62,534 bases of DNA from Hyphomicrobiales bacterium. GTDB taxonomy: Bacteria; Pseudomonadota; Alphaproteobacteria; Rhizobiales; Rhizobiaceae. The translations under genes were made by a program, and so were the position numbers. A model generated the notes under the pieces. That model did no database searches. It had not been told where the DNA came from and was given only the letters and a program-made list of their open reading frames with translations. Position 1 is the stretch's first letter. Every line of letters starts with the position of its first letter. The stretch spans positions 1 to 62,534 of the forward strand of contig QEVK01000020.1 in NCBI GenBank assembly GCA_003577315.1. The letters run 5' to 3'. This document shows, piece by piece, positions 17,981 through 28,622 of the stretch.

Positions 17981-20332
17981 ATGGCCGCGACAGTTCTTCA
18001 ACTCGCCACCCGCATCGCCGAGGAGATCGGCGCCAGGCCGCAGCAGGCGCAGGCCGCCATCGGGCTTCTCGACGAAGGCTCGACCGTGCCGTTCATCGCC
18101 CGCTACCGCAAGGAGGTGACCGGCGGGCTGGACGACACCCAGCTTCGCCTGCTCGCCGAGCGGCTTTCCTACCTGCGCGAGCTGGAGGCGCGGCGCGACA
18201 CCATCCTGTCCTCGATCCGCGAGCAGGGCAAGCTGACGCCAGAGCTGGAGGCGGCCATCGCCGCCGCGCCGACCAAGGCGGAGCTGGAGGACATCTATCT
18301 TCCCTACAAGCCGAAGCGCCGCACCAGGGCGCAGATCGCCATCGAGCGCGGGCTCGCGCCGCTGGCCGAGGCCATCCTCGCCGACCGCGCCGCCGTGCCG
18401 GCGGAGCTCGCCGCCGCCTACGTCACGGAGGAGGTGCCCGATGTGAAGGCCGCGCTCGAAGGCGCGCGCGACATCCTCGCCGAGCGCATCGCCGAGAACG
18501 CCGAGCTGGTCGGCCGGCTGCGCGCCCACATGAAGGAGCGCGCCGTGCTGCGCGCCCGCGTGCTCGAGGGCAAGGAGGAGGCGGGCGCGAAGTTCTCCGA
18601 CTATTTCGACCACGCCGAGCGCTGGGCAAGCGTGCCCAGCCACCGCGCGCTCGCCATGCTGCGCGGCCGCAACGAGGACGTGCTGGCGCTGGAGCTGGAG
18701 GTCGATGCCGACGACGCCTCGCCGGTGAAGCCCGTGGTGGCGATGATCGCCGCCGCCTGCGCCATCGGCGGCACGCTGCCCGGCGACCGCTGGCTGATGG
18801 AGGTCGCCGGCTGGACGTGGCGGGTCAAGCTTTCGCTGCACCTGTCGCTCGACCTGATGCGCGACCTGCGCGAGCGCGCCGACGAGGAGGCGATCGAGGT
18901 GTTCGCCCGCAACCTGAAGGACCTGCTTCTGGCCGCGCCGGCCGGCTCGCGCCCGACCATGGGGCTCGACCCCGGCATCCGCACCGGCGTCAAGGTCGCG
19001 GTGGTCGACGGCACCGGCAAGCTCGTCGAGACCCAGACCGTCTATCCCTTCCCGCCGCGGAACGACGCGCGCGGCGCGCAGGCCGCGCTCGCGGCGCTGA
19101 TCGCCAGGCACCGCGTCGAGCTGGTCGCCATCGGCAACGGCACCGGCAGCCGCGAGACCGAAAGGCTGGTGGCCGACATGCTCGCGGACATGCCGAACGA
19201 CGAATCCGGCCCGAAGCCGCTCAAGGTCATCGTCTCGGAGGCGGGCGCCTCGGTCTATTCGGCCTCCGAGACGGCCGCCGCCGAGTTCCCTGGCCTCGAC
19301 GTGTCGCTGCGCGGCGCCGTCTCCATCGCCCGGCGCCTGCAGGATCCGCTCGCCGAGCTGGTCAAGATCGAGCCGAAGTCGATCGGCGTCGGCCAGTACC
19401 AGCACGACGTCGACCAGCACCGGCTGGCGCGCGCGCTCGACGCCGTGGTCGAGGACGCGGTCAACGCCGTCGGCGTCGATCTCAACACCGCCTCGGCGCC
19501 GTTGCTCGCCCGCGTGTCGGGGCTGGGCGCGTCGCTGGCCGAGGCCATCGTCGCCCATCGCGACGCCAACGGCCCGTTCAGGAGCAGGAAACAGCTTCTC
19601 GACGTGGCGCGGCTCGGCCAGCGCACCTTCGAGCAGGCGGCCGGCTTCCTGCGGATTCGCGACGGCGACGAGCCGCTCGATGCGTCCGCCGTCCACCCCG
19701 AAGCCTATGGCGTGGCGCGCCGGATCGTTTCCGCCTGCGGCCGCGACGTGCGCGCGCTGATGGGCGACGCCGCCGCGCTCAAGGCGCTCGACCCGCGCGT
19801 CTTCGCCGACGCCCGCTTCGGCCTGCCGACGGTGCGCGACATCATCGCCGAGCTGGAGAAGCCGGGCCGCGACCCGCGTCCGGCCTTCCGCACCGCGACC
19901 TTTGCGGAAGGGGTCGACGACATCAGGGACCTGAAGCCCGGCATGGTGCTGGAAGGCACCGTCACCAACGTCGCCGCCTTCGGCGCCTTCGTCGACATCG
20001 GCGTGCATCAGGACGGGCTGGTCCACGTCTCGCAGCTCGCCGACCGCTTCGTCAGGGACGCGCACGAGGTGGTCAAGGCCGGCGACGTGGTCAAGGTCCG
20101 CGTGCTGGAGGTGGACGTGAAACGCAACCGCATCGGCCTTTCCATGCGCAAGGACGGCGCAGCGGCGGCCCGGCAGGAAGGGCGCGGGCAGGAAGAGCGG
20201 GGACAGGAGGGGCGCGGGCAGGGCAGGCCCGGCCCCGGCGCGGGCAGGCACGGCCGCGACCGCGGCGGAAGGGACGGCGGCGGGCAGGGCGCGCTGGCCG
20301 CCGCGCTCGCGGCCGCGATGAAGCGCAAATAG
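17981..20332 (+). CDS. tex: Tex family RNA-binding transcription accessory protein
   Basis: 783-residue housekeeping nucleic-acid-binding protein. Order: N-terminal helix-turn-helix region ([20 protein letters not shown]), YqgF-like RNase H fold ([16 protein letters not shown]), helix-hairpin-helix DNA-binding region ([20 protein letters not shown], then [20 protein letters not shown]) and a C-terminal S1 domain ([30 protein letters not shown]) around residues 645-725. After the S1 domain comes an Arg/Gly/Gln-rich tail of about 60 residues ([20 protein letters not shown]), common in alphaproteobacterial Tex. Stands alone after the demethylase gene. Confidence 0.95.
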   Translation: MAATVLQLATRIAEEIGARPQQAQAAIGLLDEGSTVPFIARYRKEVTGGLDDTQLRLLAERLSYLRELEARRDTILSSIREQGKLTPELEAAIAAAPTKAELEDIYLPYKPKRRTRAQIAIERGLAPLAEAILADRAAVPAELAAAYVTEEVPDVKAALEGARDILAERIAENAELVGRLRAHMKERAVLRARVLEGKEEAGAKFSDYFDHAERWASVPSHRALAMLRGRNEDVLALELEVDADDASPVKPVVAMIAAACAIGGTLPGDRWLMEVAGWTWRVKLSLHLSLDLMRDLRERADEEAIEVFARNLKDLLLAAPAGSRPTMGLDPGIRTGVKVAVVDGTGKLVETQTVYPFPPRNDARGAQAALAALIARHRVELVAIGNGTGSRETERLVADMLADMPNDESGPKPLKVIVSEAGASVYSASETAAAEFPGLDVSLRGAVSIARRLQDPLAELVKIEPKSIGVGQYQHDVDQHRLARALDAVVEDAVNAVGVDLNTASAPLLARVSGLGASLAEAIVAHRDANGPFRSRKQLLDVARLGQRTFEQAAGFLRIRDGDEPLDASAVHPEAYGVARRIVSACGRDVRALMGDAAALKALDPRVFADARFGLPTVRDIIAELEKPGRDPRPAFRTATFAEGVDDIRDLKPGMVLEGTVTNVAAFGAFVDIGVHQDGLVHVSQLADRFVRDAHEVVKAGDVVKVRVLEVDVKRNRIGLSMRKDGAAAARQEGRGQEERGQEGRGQGRPGPGAGRHGRDRGGRDGGGQGALAAALAAAMKRK

Positions 20333-20344
20333 GCCGGCGGGCGT

Positions 20345-20430
20345 GGCGTGGCGTCCCGTTCTGCCCCAGCGGCTTTTTGCGTCTGCACCATGATGCGCGG
20401 CCCGCCATGGCCTAAGGCGTGGCGTCCCGT
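20345..20430 (+). repeat. 15-bp direct repeat between tex and the MOSC gene
   Basis: GGCGTGGCGTCCCGT occurs at 20345-20359 and again at 20416-20430, 71 bases apart, in the non-coding gap. It looks like a remnant of a local duplication; I assign no function. Confidence 0.5.
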
Positions 20431-20472
20431 CCGCCCTGCGATGCCGGCGGGGCCGCCCCGGAAGGAGAGACG

Positions 20473-21189
20473 ATGACCCCGCCCGCACCCGCGACCGTTT
20501 CGGCCCTGCTCGTCGGCGGCATCGCCCCGCTGGGCGACAAGGGCGTGCCGAGCGGCATCGACAAGCGCGCGGTGGCGCGGCCGCTGCGCATCGCCCGCGA
20601 GGGGCTGGACGGCGACGCGCAGGGCGACCGCAGGAACCATGGCGGGCCGGACAAGGCGGTCCACCACTATCCGTTCGAGCACTATGCCCGCTGGCGCGAG
20701 GCGATCGGCCCGCATCCGCTTCTGGAGCGCCCCGGCGCCTTCGGCGAGAACGTGTCGACCTCCGGGCTGAGCGAGGCGACCGTGGCGCTGGGCGACGTCT
20801 TCCGCCTGGGCAGCGCCACGCTGGCCGTGTCGCAGGGGCGCCAGCCCTGCTTCCGGCTCAACCTGCGCTTCGGCCGCCCCGACATGGCCCGGCGCGTGCA
20901 GGAGAGCGGCCGCACCGGCTGGTACTATCGCGTGGTCGAGGAAGGCGTGGCCGCGCCCGGCGACGCGCTGGTGCTCATCGACAGGCCGCTGCCCGACTGG
21001 CCGCTGACGCGGCTGCTGGCCACGCTCTATGGCGACATGCTCAACCGCGACGAGCTCGCCGCCATGGCCGCGCTCTCCGCCCTGCCGGAGAACTGGCGGC
21101 GCCTGGCGGCGCGGCGGCTGGAGAACGGCCGCGTCGAGGACTGGCGCAAGCGGCTCACCGGCGAGGAAGCCGGCGGGCAGGGCGCATGA
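20473..21189 (+). CDS. MOSC domain protein (YiiM-like)
   Basis: 238 residues. MOSC fold with GGPDKAVHHYPFEHYARWRE, FGENVSTSGLSEATVALGDV and the conserved Cys in SQGRQPCFRLNLRFG (about residue 129). YiiM of E. coli uses molybdenum cofactor to reduce N-hydroxylated compounds such as 6-hydroxylaminopurine; homologues may share this. Start at 20473 follows GGAGAGACG; the in-frame ATG at 20419 is rejected because it falls in the repeat and has no site. Probably transcribed with the glutathione transferase 127 bases downstream. Confidence 0.85.
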   Translation: MTPPAPATVSALLVGGIAPLGDKGVPSGIDKRAVARPLRIAREGLDGDAQGDRRNHGGPDKAVHHYPFEHYARWREAIGPHPLLERPGAFGENVSTSGLSEATVALGDVFRLGSATLAVSQGRQPCFRLNLRFGRPDMARRVQESGRTGWYYRVVEEGVAAPGDALVLIDRPLPDWPLTRLLATLYGDMLNRDELAAMAALSALPENWRRLAARRLENGRVEDWRKRLTGEEAGGQGA

Positions 21190-21316
21190 TTGCACGATTG
21201 ACGGGCGCAGCCTGTCGACGCAAGACGGGCGCCGCCGGCGCGGGCAAGCCAGCCTCGCTTGCGCCTGTCGCGCGGGCGCGGCCGGCCGGCCGGCGATTGC
21301 GGGAAAGGCATCCGAG

Positions 21317-21952
21317 ATGAGCGCACTCACCCTGTGGCACTGTGCCGACGCCCGCTCCTTCCGCGTCCTGTGGGCGCTGGAGGAGCTGGGGCTGCCCTAC
21401 GAGCTGAAGCTGTTGCCGTTCCCGCCGCGCGCGTTCGAGAAATCCTATCTCGACCACAACCCGCTCGGCACCGTGCCGCTGCTGGTCGACGGGAAGACGC
21501 GCATGACCGAGTCGGCCGCCATCGTCCACTATCTCGCCATGGTCCATGCCGGCGGGCGGCTGACGCTTGCCCCCGGCCATCCCGACTACGGCGCCTATCT
21601 CAACTGGCTGCACCACGGCGAGGCGACGCTGACCTTCCCGCAGACCATCGTGCTGCGCTACGCGCTGCTGGAGCCGCAGGAGCGGCGGCAGCCGGCCGTG
21701 GCCGACGACTACAGGCGCTGGTTCCTCGGCAGGCTGCGGCTGGCCGAGGCCGCGCTTGCCGACGGGCGCGACCATCTGGCGGGCGCCACCTTCACCATGG
21801 CCGACATCTCGGTGGGCTACGCGATCATGCTGGCGCTGCGCCTCGGCATGGAGGCCGACCTGCCGCCCGGCACGCTGGCGTGGTTCCGCCGGCTGGCGCA
21901 GCGGCCGGGCTTCCTCGCCGCAAAGGCGGCGCAGGAGAAGGCCGCCGCGTAG
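21317..21952 (+). CDS. Glutathione S-transferase family protein
   Basis: 211 residues, cytosolic. Thioredoxin-like N-terminal domain (LTLWHCADARSFRVLWALEE) with the cis-proline and glutathione gamma-Glu binding pair (LGTVPLLVDGKTRMTESAAI, about residues 52-71), then an all-helical C-terminal domain with FTMADISVGYAIM. The subgroup, with SFRVLW in the active-site loop, is bacterial and of uncertain substrate. Start at 21317 preceded by GGGAAAGGCATCCGAG. Ends opposite the AraC gene at 22027. A short direct repeat GGGCGCTCCG x2 lies just behind the stop. Confidence 0.85.
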   Translation: MSALTLWHCADARSFRVLWALEELGLPYELKLLPFPPRAFEKSYLDHNPLGTVPLLVDGKTRMTESAAIVHYLAMVHAGGRLTLAPGHPDYGAYLNWLHHGEATLTFPQTIVLRYALLEPQERRQPAVADDYRRWFLGRLRLAEAALADGRDHLAGATFTMADISVGYAIMLALRLGMEADLPPGTLAWFRRLAQRPGFLAAKAAQEKAAA

Positions 21953-22026
21953 GGCGCTCCGACGGGCGCTCCGGTGGGGGCATTCCGGCGGGCCGTCGCC
22001 GGCCCCGGCCGCCGGCGCGGCCGGTC

Positions 22027-22842
22027 TCAGGCATGGTCGCCCGCCGGCACGTAGTTCTCGCCCAGACAGACCCGCATGCCGCGCGAGCCCTCGCGGATCG
22101 AGCGCGGCTTGAGGCCGTAGGAGGCGCGGATCGAATGGCTGAAATGGCTGGAATCGGGATAGCCGAGGTCGAGCGCCACGTCGGTCAGGCTGTCCTCGCC
22201 ATTGGCGCGGTCCATGAAGCGTCGCGCCCGCCTCCACATGCGCTGCGAGCGGAAGGGGATGCCGGTGCTTTCCTTGAACAGGTGCAGGAAGCGCGAGGTC
22301 GACAGGCCGACCGCGGCGGCGCAGGCCGCGGCCGGGATCGCGTTCTCCGGCAGCTCGTCGACGAGCAGGTCGAGGACGTGGCGCACGCGCCCGTCGATGG
22401 CGCGCGGCTTGAGCGTGCGGCGCAGGAAACAGAGGTCGAACTGGGCGGTGGAGAAGCCTCCGGCGTCGCGGCTCGCCGTCACCTCGCGGCGGGCGGCGAG
22501 CACGCGGCGGACCAGCCGCGCGTCCTGCGGCCCGTCATTGACGTGGGCGACGAACTCCGCGGCCGCGCGGGCGTCGATCGATTCGGGCTCGATGCACACG
22601 GTGGCGATGGTGCCGCTCGGCGTGCGGAGCTGGTGCGGCGTGTAGGCGGGCACGGCGACGATGCGGCGCGTCTGCCAGGCGCCGCCGCCGGTCCTGACCT
22701 CCAGGTGGCTGTCGGGGGCGACATAGACGGCGATGGCGCCCAGGCGCCGCGTCTTCATGGCGTTGCCGAGCAGTCCGCTGTAGAACAGCCGGTCGCGGCC
22801 GATCAGCATCCGGCTCGGCAGCCTTTCCTCGCTCGTGTCCAT
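22027..22842 (-). CDS. AraC-family transcriptional regulator, last gene of the atu-type operon
   Basis: 271 residues. N-terminal cupin-like ligand domain (AVYVAPDSHLEVRTGGGAWQ; VAVPAYTPHQL) and C-terminal AraC DNA-binding domain with two HTH units (AVGLSTSRFLHLFKESTG; TDVALDLGYPDSSHFSHSIR). Starts 36 bases after the stop of the hydratase gene on the same strand, so it is probably co-transcribed with the carboxylase operon and regulates it. Direct repeats upstream of atuA at 30551-30592 are candidate sites. Confidence 0.85.
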   Translation of the reverse strand: MDTSEERLPSRMLIGRDRLFYSGLLGNAMKTRRLGAIAVYVAPDSHLEVRTGGGAWQTRRIVAVPAYTPHQLRTPSGTIATVCIEPESIDARAAAEFVAHVNDGPQDARLVRRVLAARREVTASRDAGGFSTAQFDLCFLRRTLKPRAIDGRVRHVLDLLVDELPENAIPAAACAAAVGLSTSRFLHLFKESTGIPFRSQRMWRRARRFMDRANGEDSLTDVALDLGYPDSSHFSHSIRASYGLKPRSIREGSRGMRVCLGENYVPAGDHA

Positions 22843-22878
22843 CGATTCTCCTCCCAGGGAACCAGGGTCGGGCCGCCG

Positions 22879-23669
22879 TCAGCGGCCGGTCCACACCGGC
22901 TTGCGCTTCTCGTTGAAGGCGGCCATGCCCTCCCTGGCGTCCTCGGTCAGCGCGAGCAGCGCGATCTGGCTCTCTGTATAGGCGATGGCCTGGTCGAACG
23001 ACATCGCCTCCATGGCGCGCATGGCGTATTTGCCGTGGCGGATCGCGGTCGGCGAGTTCCCGGCGATGCGCCCGGTCAGCTCCGCGATGCGGGCGTCGAG
23101 CCCGGCGGCCGGCACCACATGGTTGAGGAGGCCGGCCTCCAGCGCCTGCCGCGCCGACACCGTCTCGCCGGTGATCGCCCATTCGCGCAGGGTGCGGCGC
23201 GGCACGATGGCTTGCAGCACGCTCATGACCTGCATCGGGAAGACGCCGATCCCGACCTCCGGCAGCCCGAACACGGCATGGTCGGCGGCGATGGCGATGT
23301 CGGTCATCGCGGCCAGCCCCATGCCGCCGGCGAGGCAGGCGCCGTTGATGCGCGCGATGGTCGGCAGCGTCGCGTTCCGCGCCTCGCGCAGGAGGTCGGC
23401 ATAGGCGGCGTTCGGCCTGGCGTGGTCGAAGACGAAGCCCTCGCCCGGGGCGAGGTCGCCGCCGGCGCAGAACGCCTTGTCGCCGGCCCCGGTCAGCACC
23501 ACGGCGCGGATGCCGGGGTCTTCATGCGCCCGCGCCAGCCCGGCGCGGATGCCCTCGACCACGGCCCGGTTGATGGCGTTGCGCCTGTCCGGCCGGTTGA
23601 TGGTGATCCAGAACGCCGCGCCGCGCGCCTCGTGGAGAACCTCCGCCCCTCCGCTCATGCTCCTTCCGC

Positions 23670-23673
<4 letters not shown>
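22879..23673 (-). CDS. atuE: Enoyl-CoA hydratase/isomerase family protein (AtuE/LiuC position)
   Basis: 264 residues, crotonase fold. Oxyanion-hole regions AFCAGGDLAPG and NGACLAGGMGLAAM are present. Of the two Glu typical of hydratases, the second is visible (FGLPEVGIGVFPM) but the first position is Gly (GGMGLAAMTD). By position it would hydrate the carboxylated, methyl-branched enoyl-CoA made by the carboxylase (isohexenylglutaconyl- or methylglutaconyl-CoA). Start at 23673 overlaps the carboxylase stop (ATGA); an ATG at 23658 with GGAAGGAG before it is an equally good start. Confidence 0.75.
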
Positions 23674-25655
<1,982 letters not shown>

Positions 25656-25673
25656 CGTCGGTCGGCGCCGCCT

Positions 25674-26828
25674 TCAGCTCGATTTCGGGTAGATGCCCAT
25701 GTACTTGGACAGGATCTGCATCATCACCTCGTCGGCGCCGCCGCCGATCGAGGTCAGCCGCCCGTCGCGGAAGATGCGCGAGATCGGGCTTTCCATCACG
25801 TAGCCCATGCCGCCCCAGAACTGGAGGCAGCCGTCGGCGACCTCGCGGATGACGCGGCCGGCCTTGAGCTTGGCCATGGTGGCGATGCGGGTGGCGTCCT
25901 CGCCGCGCACGATCGCCGCCACGCCCTCCCACGACAGCGCCCGAAGCGCGGCCACCTCGGTCTGCATCTCGGCGAGCCGGTAGTGGACCCACTGGTTGTC
26001 GAGGATCGGGCGGCCGAACGCCCTGCGCTGGCGGGTGTAGTCGACGGTCATGTCGATGGCGCGCTGGGCGGTGGCCCCGACATTCAGCGCCCCCCACAGC
26101 CGCTCGTGCTGGAACTGCTCCATCTGGTAGACGAAGCCCATGTTCTCCTCGCCGATGCGGTGGCGCTGCGGCACGCGCACGCCGTCGAAGAAGATCTGCG
26201 CGGTGTCGGAGGCGTTCATGCCGATCTTCCTGATCTTCCTCGCCACGCCGACGCCCCTGGCCTTCATCGGCACCACGATCAGCGACTTGTTGCGGTGCGG
26301 CGCGCCGTCTGAGGTGTTGGCCAGCACGCAGCAGAAATCGGCCTGCGTGCCGCTGGTCGTCCACATCTTGCCGCCGTCGATGACGTAGTCGTCGCCGTCC
26401 TTGCGCGCCGTGGTGCGGATCGAGGCGACGTCGGAGCCGCTGCCGACCTCCGACACGCCGAGGCAGCCGACATACTCGCCCGAGATCGCCGGCGCCAGGA
26501 ACTCGGCGCGCAGGCCGGCGCTGCCGTGGCGGGCGAGCGCCGGCGTCGCCATGTCGGTCTGCACGCCGATGGCCATCGGGATGCCGCCGCAGTCGATGGC
26601 CGAAAGCGCCTCGGCGAGCACGGCGGCATAGGAATAGTCGAGGCCGAGCCCGCCGTTTTCCACCGGCTTGTCGAGGCCGAGCAGCCCCAGCTCGCCGAGC
26701 TGGCCGAACACCTCGTGGGCCGGGAAGATCTCCTCCTCCTCCCATCGCTCGACATGGGGGTTGATCTTCTCGTTCGCCCAGCGGCGGACCGTGTCGCGGA
26801 TCCGTTCGTGGTCCTGCGTCAGTTGCAT
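25674..26828 (-). CDS. atuD: Acyl-CoA dehydrogenase (AtuD-like)
   Basis: 384 residues, complete acyl-CoA dehydrogenase fold: FAD site CLGVSEVGSGSDVASIRTTA and WTTSGTQADFCCVLAN, C-terminal CLQFWGGMGYVMESPISRIF and GGGADEVMMQI. HERLWGALNVG contains a Glu at the place used by isovaleryl-CoA dehydrogenase-type enzymes, while the classical C-terminal Glu motif is replaced by GGGADEV. This fits dehydrogenation of a branched acyl-CoA such as citronellyl-CoA. Start at 26828 (MQLTQDHERI) is 23 bases behind the carboxyltransferase gene. Confidence 0.82.
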   Translation of the reverse strand: MQLTQDHERIRDTVRRWANEKINPHVERWEEEEIFPAHEVFGQLGELGLLGLDKPVENGGLGLDYSYAAVLAEALSAIDCGGIPMAIGVQTDMATPALARHGSAGLRAEFLAPAISGEYVGCLGVSEVGSGSDVASIRTTARKDGDDYVIDGGKMWTTSGTQADFCCVLANTSDGAPHRNKSLIVVPMKARGVGVARKIRKIGMNASDTAQIFFDGVRVPQRHRIGEENMGFVYQMEQFQHERLWGALNVGATAQRAIDMTVDYTRQRRAFGRPILDNQWVHYRLAEMQTEVAALRALSWEGVAAIVRGEDATRIATMAKLKAGRVIREVADGCLQFWGGMGYVMESPISRIFRDGRLTSIGGGADEVMMQILSKYMGIYPKSS

Positions 26829-26851
26829 CGTGTCCTCCCCCCGTATCGTCG

Positions 26852-28471
26852 TCACGGCCGCGCGACGGAAAACTGCATCTTCTGCGGCTGCCGCCGTTCC
26901 GCCTCGCGGCAGATGGAAAGCGCGGCCGCGAGCACGGCGCGGGTGTCGCGCGGGTCGATGACGCCGTCGTCGAGAAGCTGGGCGCTGGTGGTGAAGACGT
27001 CCATCTGGCTCTCGAAATGCTCGACGATGCGGGCCTTCATCGCGTCGAGCCTGTCGTGGTCGACCTCGCCCTTGCGGCGCATGCCGGCCTCGGTGACGAT
27101 GCGCATGGTCTCGGCCGCCTGCTCGCCGCCCATCACCGCCGTCCTGGCGTTGGGCCAGGAAAAGCAGAAGCGCGGGGCAAAGCCGCGCCCGCACATGCCG
27201 TAATTGCCGGCGCCGAAGGAGGCGCCGCAATAGAGCGTGACCTGCGGCACGCAGGCGTTGGTCACGGCCTGGATCATCTTCGAGCCGTGCTTGATGATGC
27301 CGCCCTGCTCGGCCTCGCGGCCGACCATGAAGCCGGTGGTGTTGTTGAGGTAGAGGATCGGCGTCCGCGACTGGCAGCACGCCTGGATGAAGTGGGTGGC
27401 CTTCGACGCGCCGGCGCCGTCGATCGGGCCGTTGTTGGTGATGACGCCGACCGGCCAGCCCTCGATGGCGAAATGGCCGCACACGGTGGCGCTGCCGTAG
27501 TTCTCGGAAAATTCGAGGAAGTCGGAGCCGTCGGCGATGCGCGCGATCACCTGGCGCATGTCCACCGGCCGCTTGTGGTCCATCGGCATGATGCCCAGCA
27601 GCTCCTCGGCGTCGTGGCGCGGCGGCGCGAAGGGGCGCGGCGTCTCGCGCGGCACGTCCTTGTCCCAGCCGAGCCGGGCGACGATCTCGCGGGCGATGCG
27701 CACGCCGTCGCGGTCGTCCTCGGCGAGGTAGTCGCCGAGGCCGGAGATCGAGGCGTGCATCTCGGCCCCGCCCAGCTCCTCCTCGCTCGCCTCCTCGCCG
27801 GTCGCGGCCTTGAGCAGCGGCGGCCCGGCGAGGAAGGCGCGCGAGCGGCCGCGCACCAGCACGATGTAGTCGGAAAGCCCGGTCTGGTAGGCGCCGCCGG
27901 CCGTCGAGGAACCGTGGGTGACGGTGATCACCGGCAGGCCGGCCGCCGACATGCGGGCGAGGTTGCGGAACGAGGAGCCGCCATGGATGAACTCGGCGAC
28001 GCGATAGGTCATCAGGTTGGCGCCGGCGCTCTCGACGAGCTGCACGTAGGGCAGCTTGTTCTCCAGCGCCAGCTCCTGCATGCGCAGGATCTTCTGAAGC
28101 CCCATCGGCTGCAACGCCCCGGCGTCGATGCCGGAATCGGAGGCGATCACCATGCAGCGCGCGCCGCTGACGAAGCCGATGCCGGCGACGACGCCGCCGC
28201 CCGGCACGCTGCGGTCGGGGTCGGGCGTGTCGAGGCCGAAGCCGGCCAGCGCGCACAGCTCCAGGAAGGGCGCGCCCGGATCGGTGAGCAGCGACAGCCG
28301 CTCGCGCGGCAGAAGCTGCCGGCGCTTCTCGAAGCGCTCGCGCGAGGCCGAAGACCTCGCCTCGGTGCGCCGGCGCAGCATGTTCACGCGCTCGATCAGC
28401 GCCAGCATTCCGTCGCGGTTGGCCCTGAAGCTGTCGCTGCCGATCGGGACGGTGGATTCGATCACGGCCAT
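26852..28471 (-). CDS. atuC: Acyl-CoA carboxylase beta subunit (carboxyltransferase), AtuC-like
   Basis: 539 residues with both carboxyltransferase halves. N-half: LLPRERLSLLTDPGAPFLEL, HGSSTAGGAYQTGLSDYIVL, AGPPLLKAATGEEASEEELG; C-half: TTGFMVGREAEQGGIIKHG, FGAGNYGMCGRGFAPRF, VMGGEQAAE. These blocks look closer to geranyl-CoA carboxylase AtuC than to LiuB as I remember the families. Forms a holoenzyme with the biotin subunit at 23670. The 151 bases between this start and the atuA stop hold only GC-rich sequence and a 7-bp hairpin (28586-28605). Confidence 0.83.
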   Translation of the reverse strand: MAVIESTVPIGSDSFRANRDGMLALIERVNMLRRRTEARSSASRERFEKRRQLLPRERLSLLTDPGAPFLELCALAGFGLDTPDPDRSVPGGGVVAGIGFVSGARCMVIASDSGIDAGALQPMGLQKILRMQELALENKLPYVQLVESAGANLMTYRVAEFIHGGSSFRNLARMSAAGLPVITVTHGSSTAGGAYQTGLSDYIVLVRGRSRAFLAGPPLLKAATGEEASEEELGGAEMHASISGLGDYLAEDDRDGVRIAREIVARLGWDKDVPRETPRPFAPPRHDAEELLGIMPMDHKRPVDMRQVIARIADGSDFLEFSENYGSATVCGHFAIEGWPVGVITNNGPIDGAGASKATHFIQACCQSRTPILYLNNTTGFMVGREAEQGGIIKHGSKMIQAVTNACVPQVTLYCGASFGAGNYGMCGRGFAPRFCFSWPNARTAVMGGEQAAETMRIVTEAGMRRKGEVDHDRLDAMKARIVEHFESQMDVFTTSAQLLDDGVIDPRDTRAVLAAALSICREAERRQPQKMQFSVARP

Positions 28472-28622
28472 GGATAGTCGTTCCTGCTGTCGCTGCCGCC
28501 GCCCCGCAAGGAGGCGTGCGGCCCGGCGCCTTCATGGGAAGGCAAACTAGGAAGCCGGGCAAGGCGAATCTTGTGCGAAGGCGCTGGCGGCCATGGCCGG
28601 CCGCCGCCCCTCGCAGGCTGGT

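Noticed and set aside
20160..20330. Repetitive G-rich DNA at the end of tex as a possible mobile or CRISPR-like repeat
   Set aside because: It is in frame and codes the Arg/Gly-rich Tex tail; no spacer structure.
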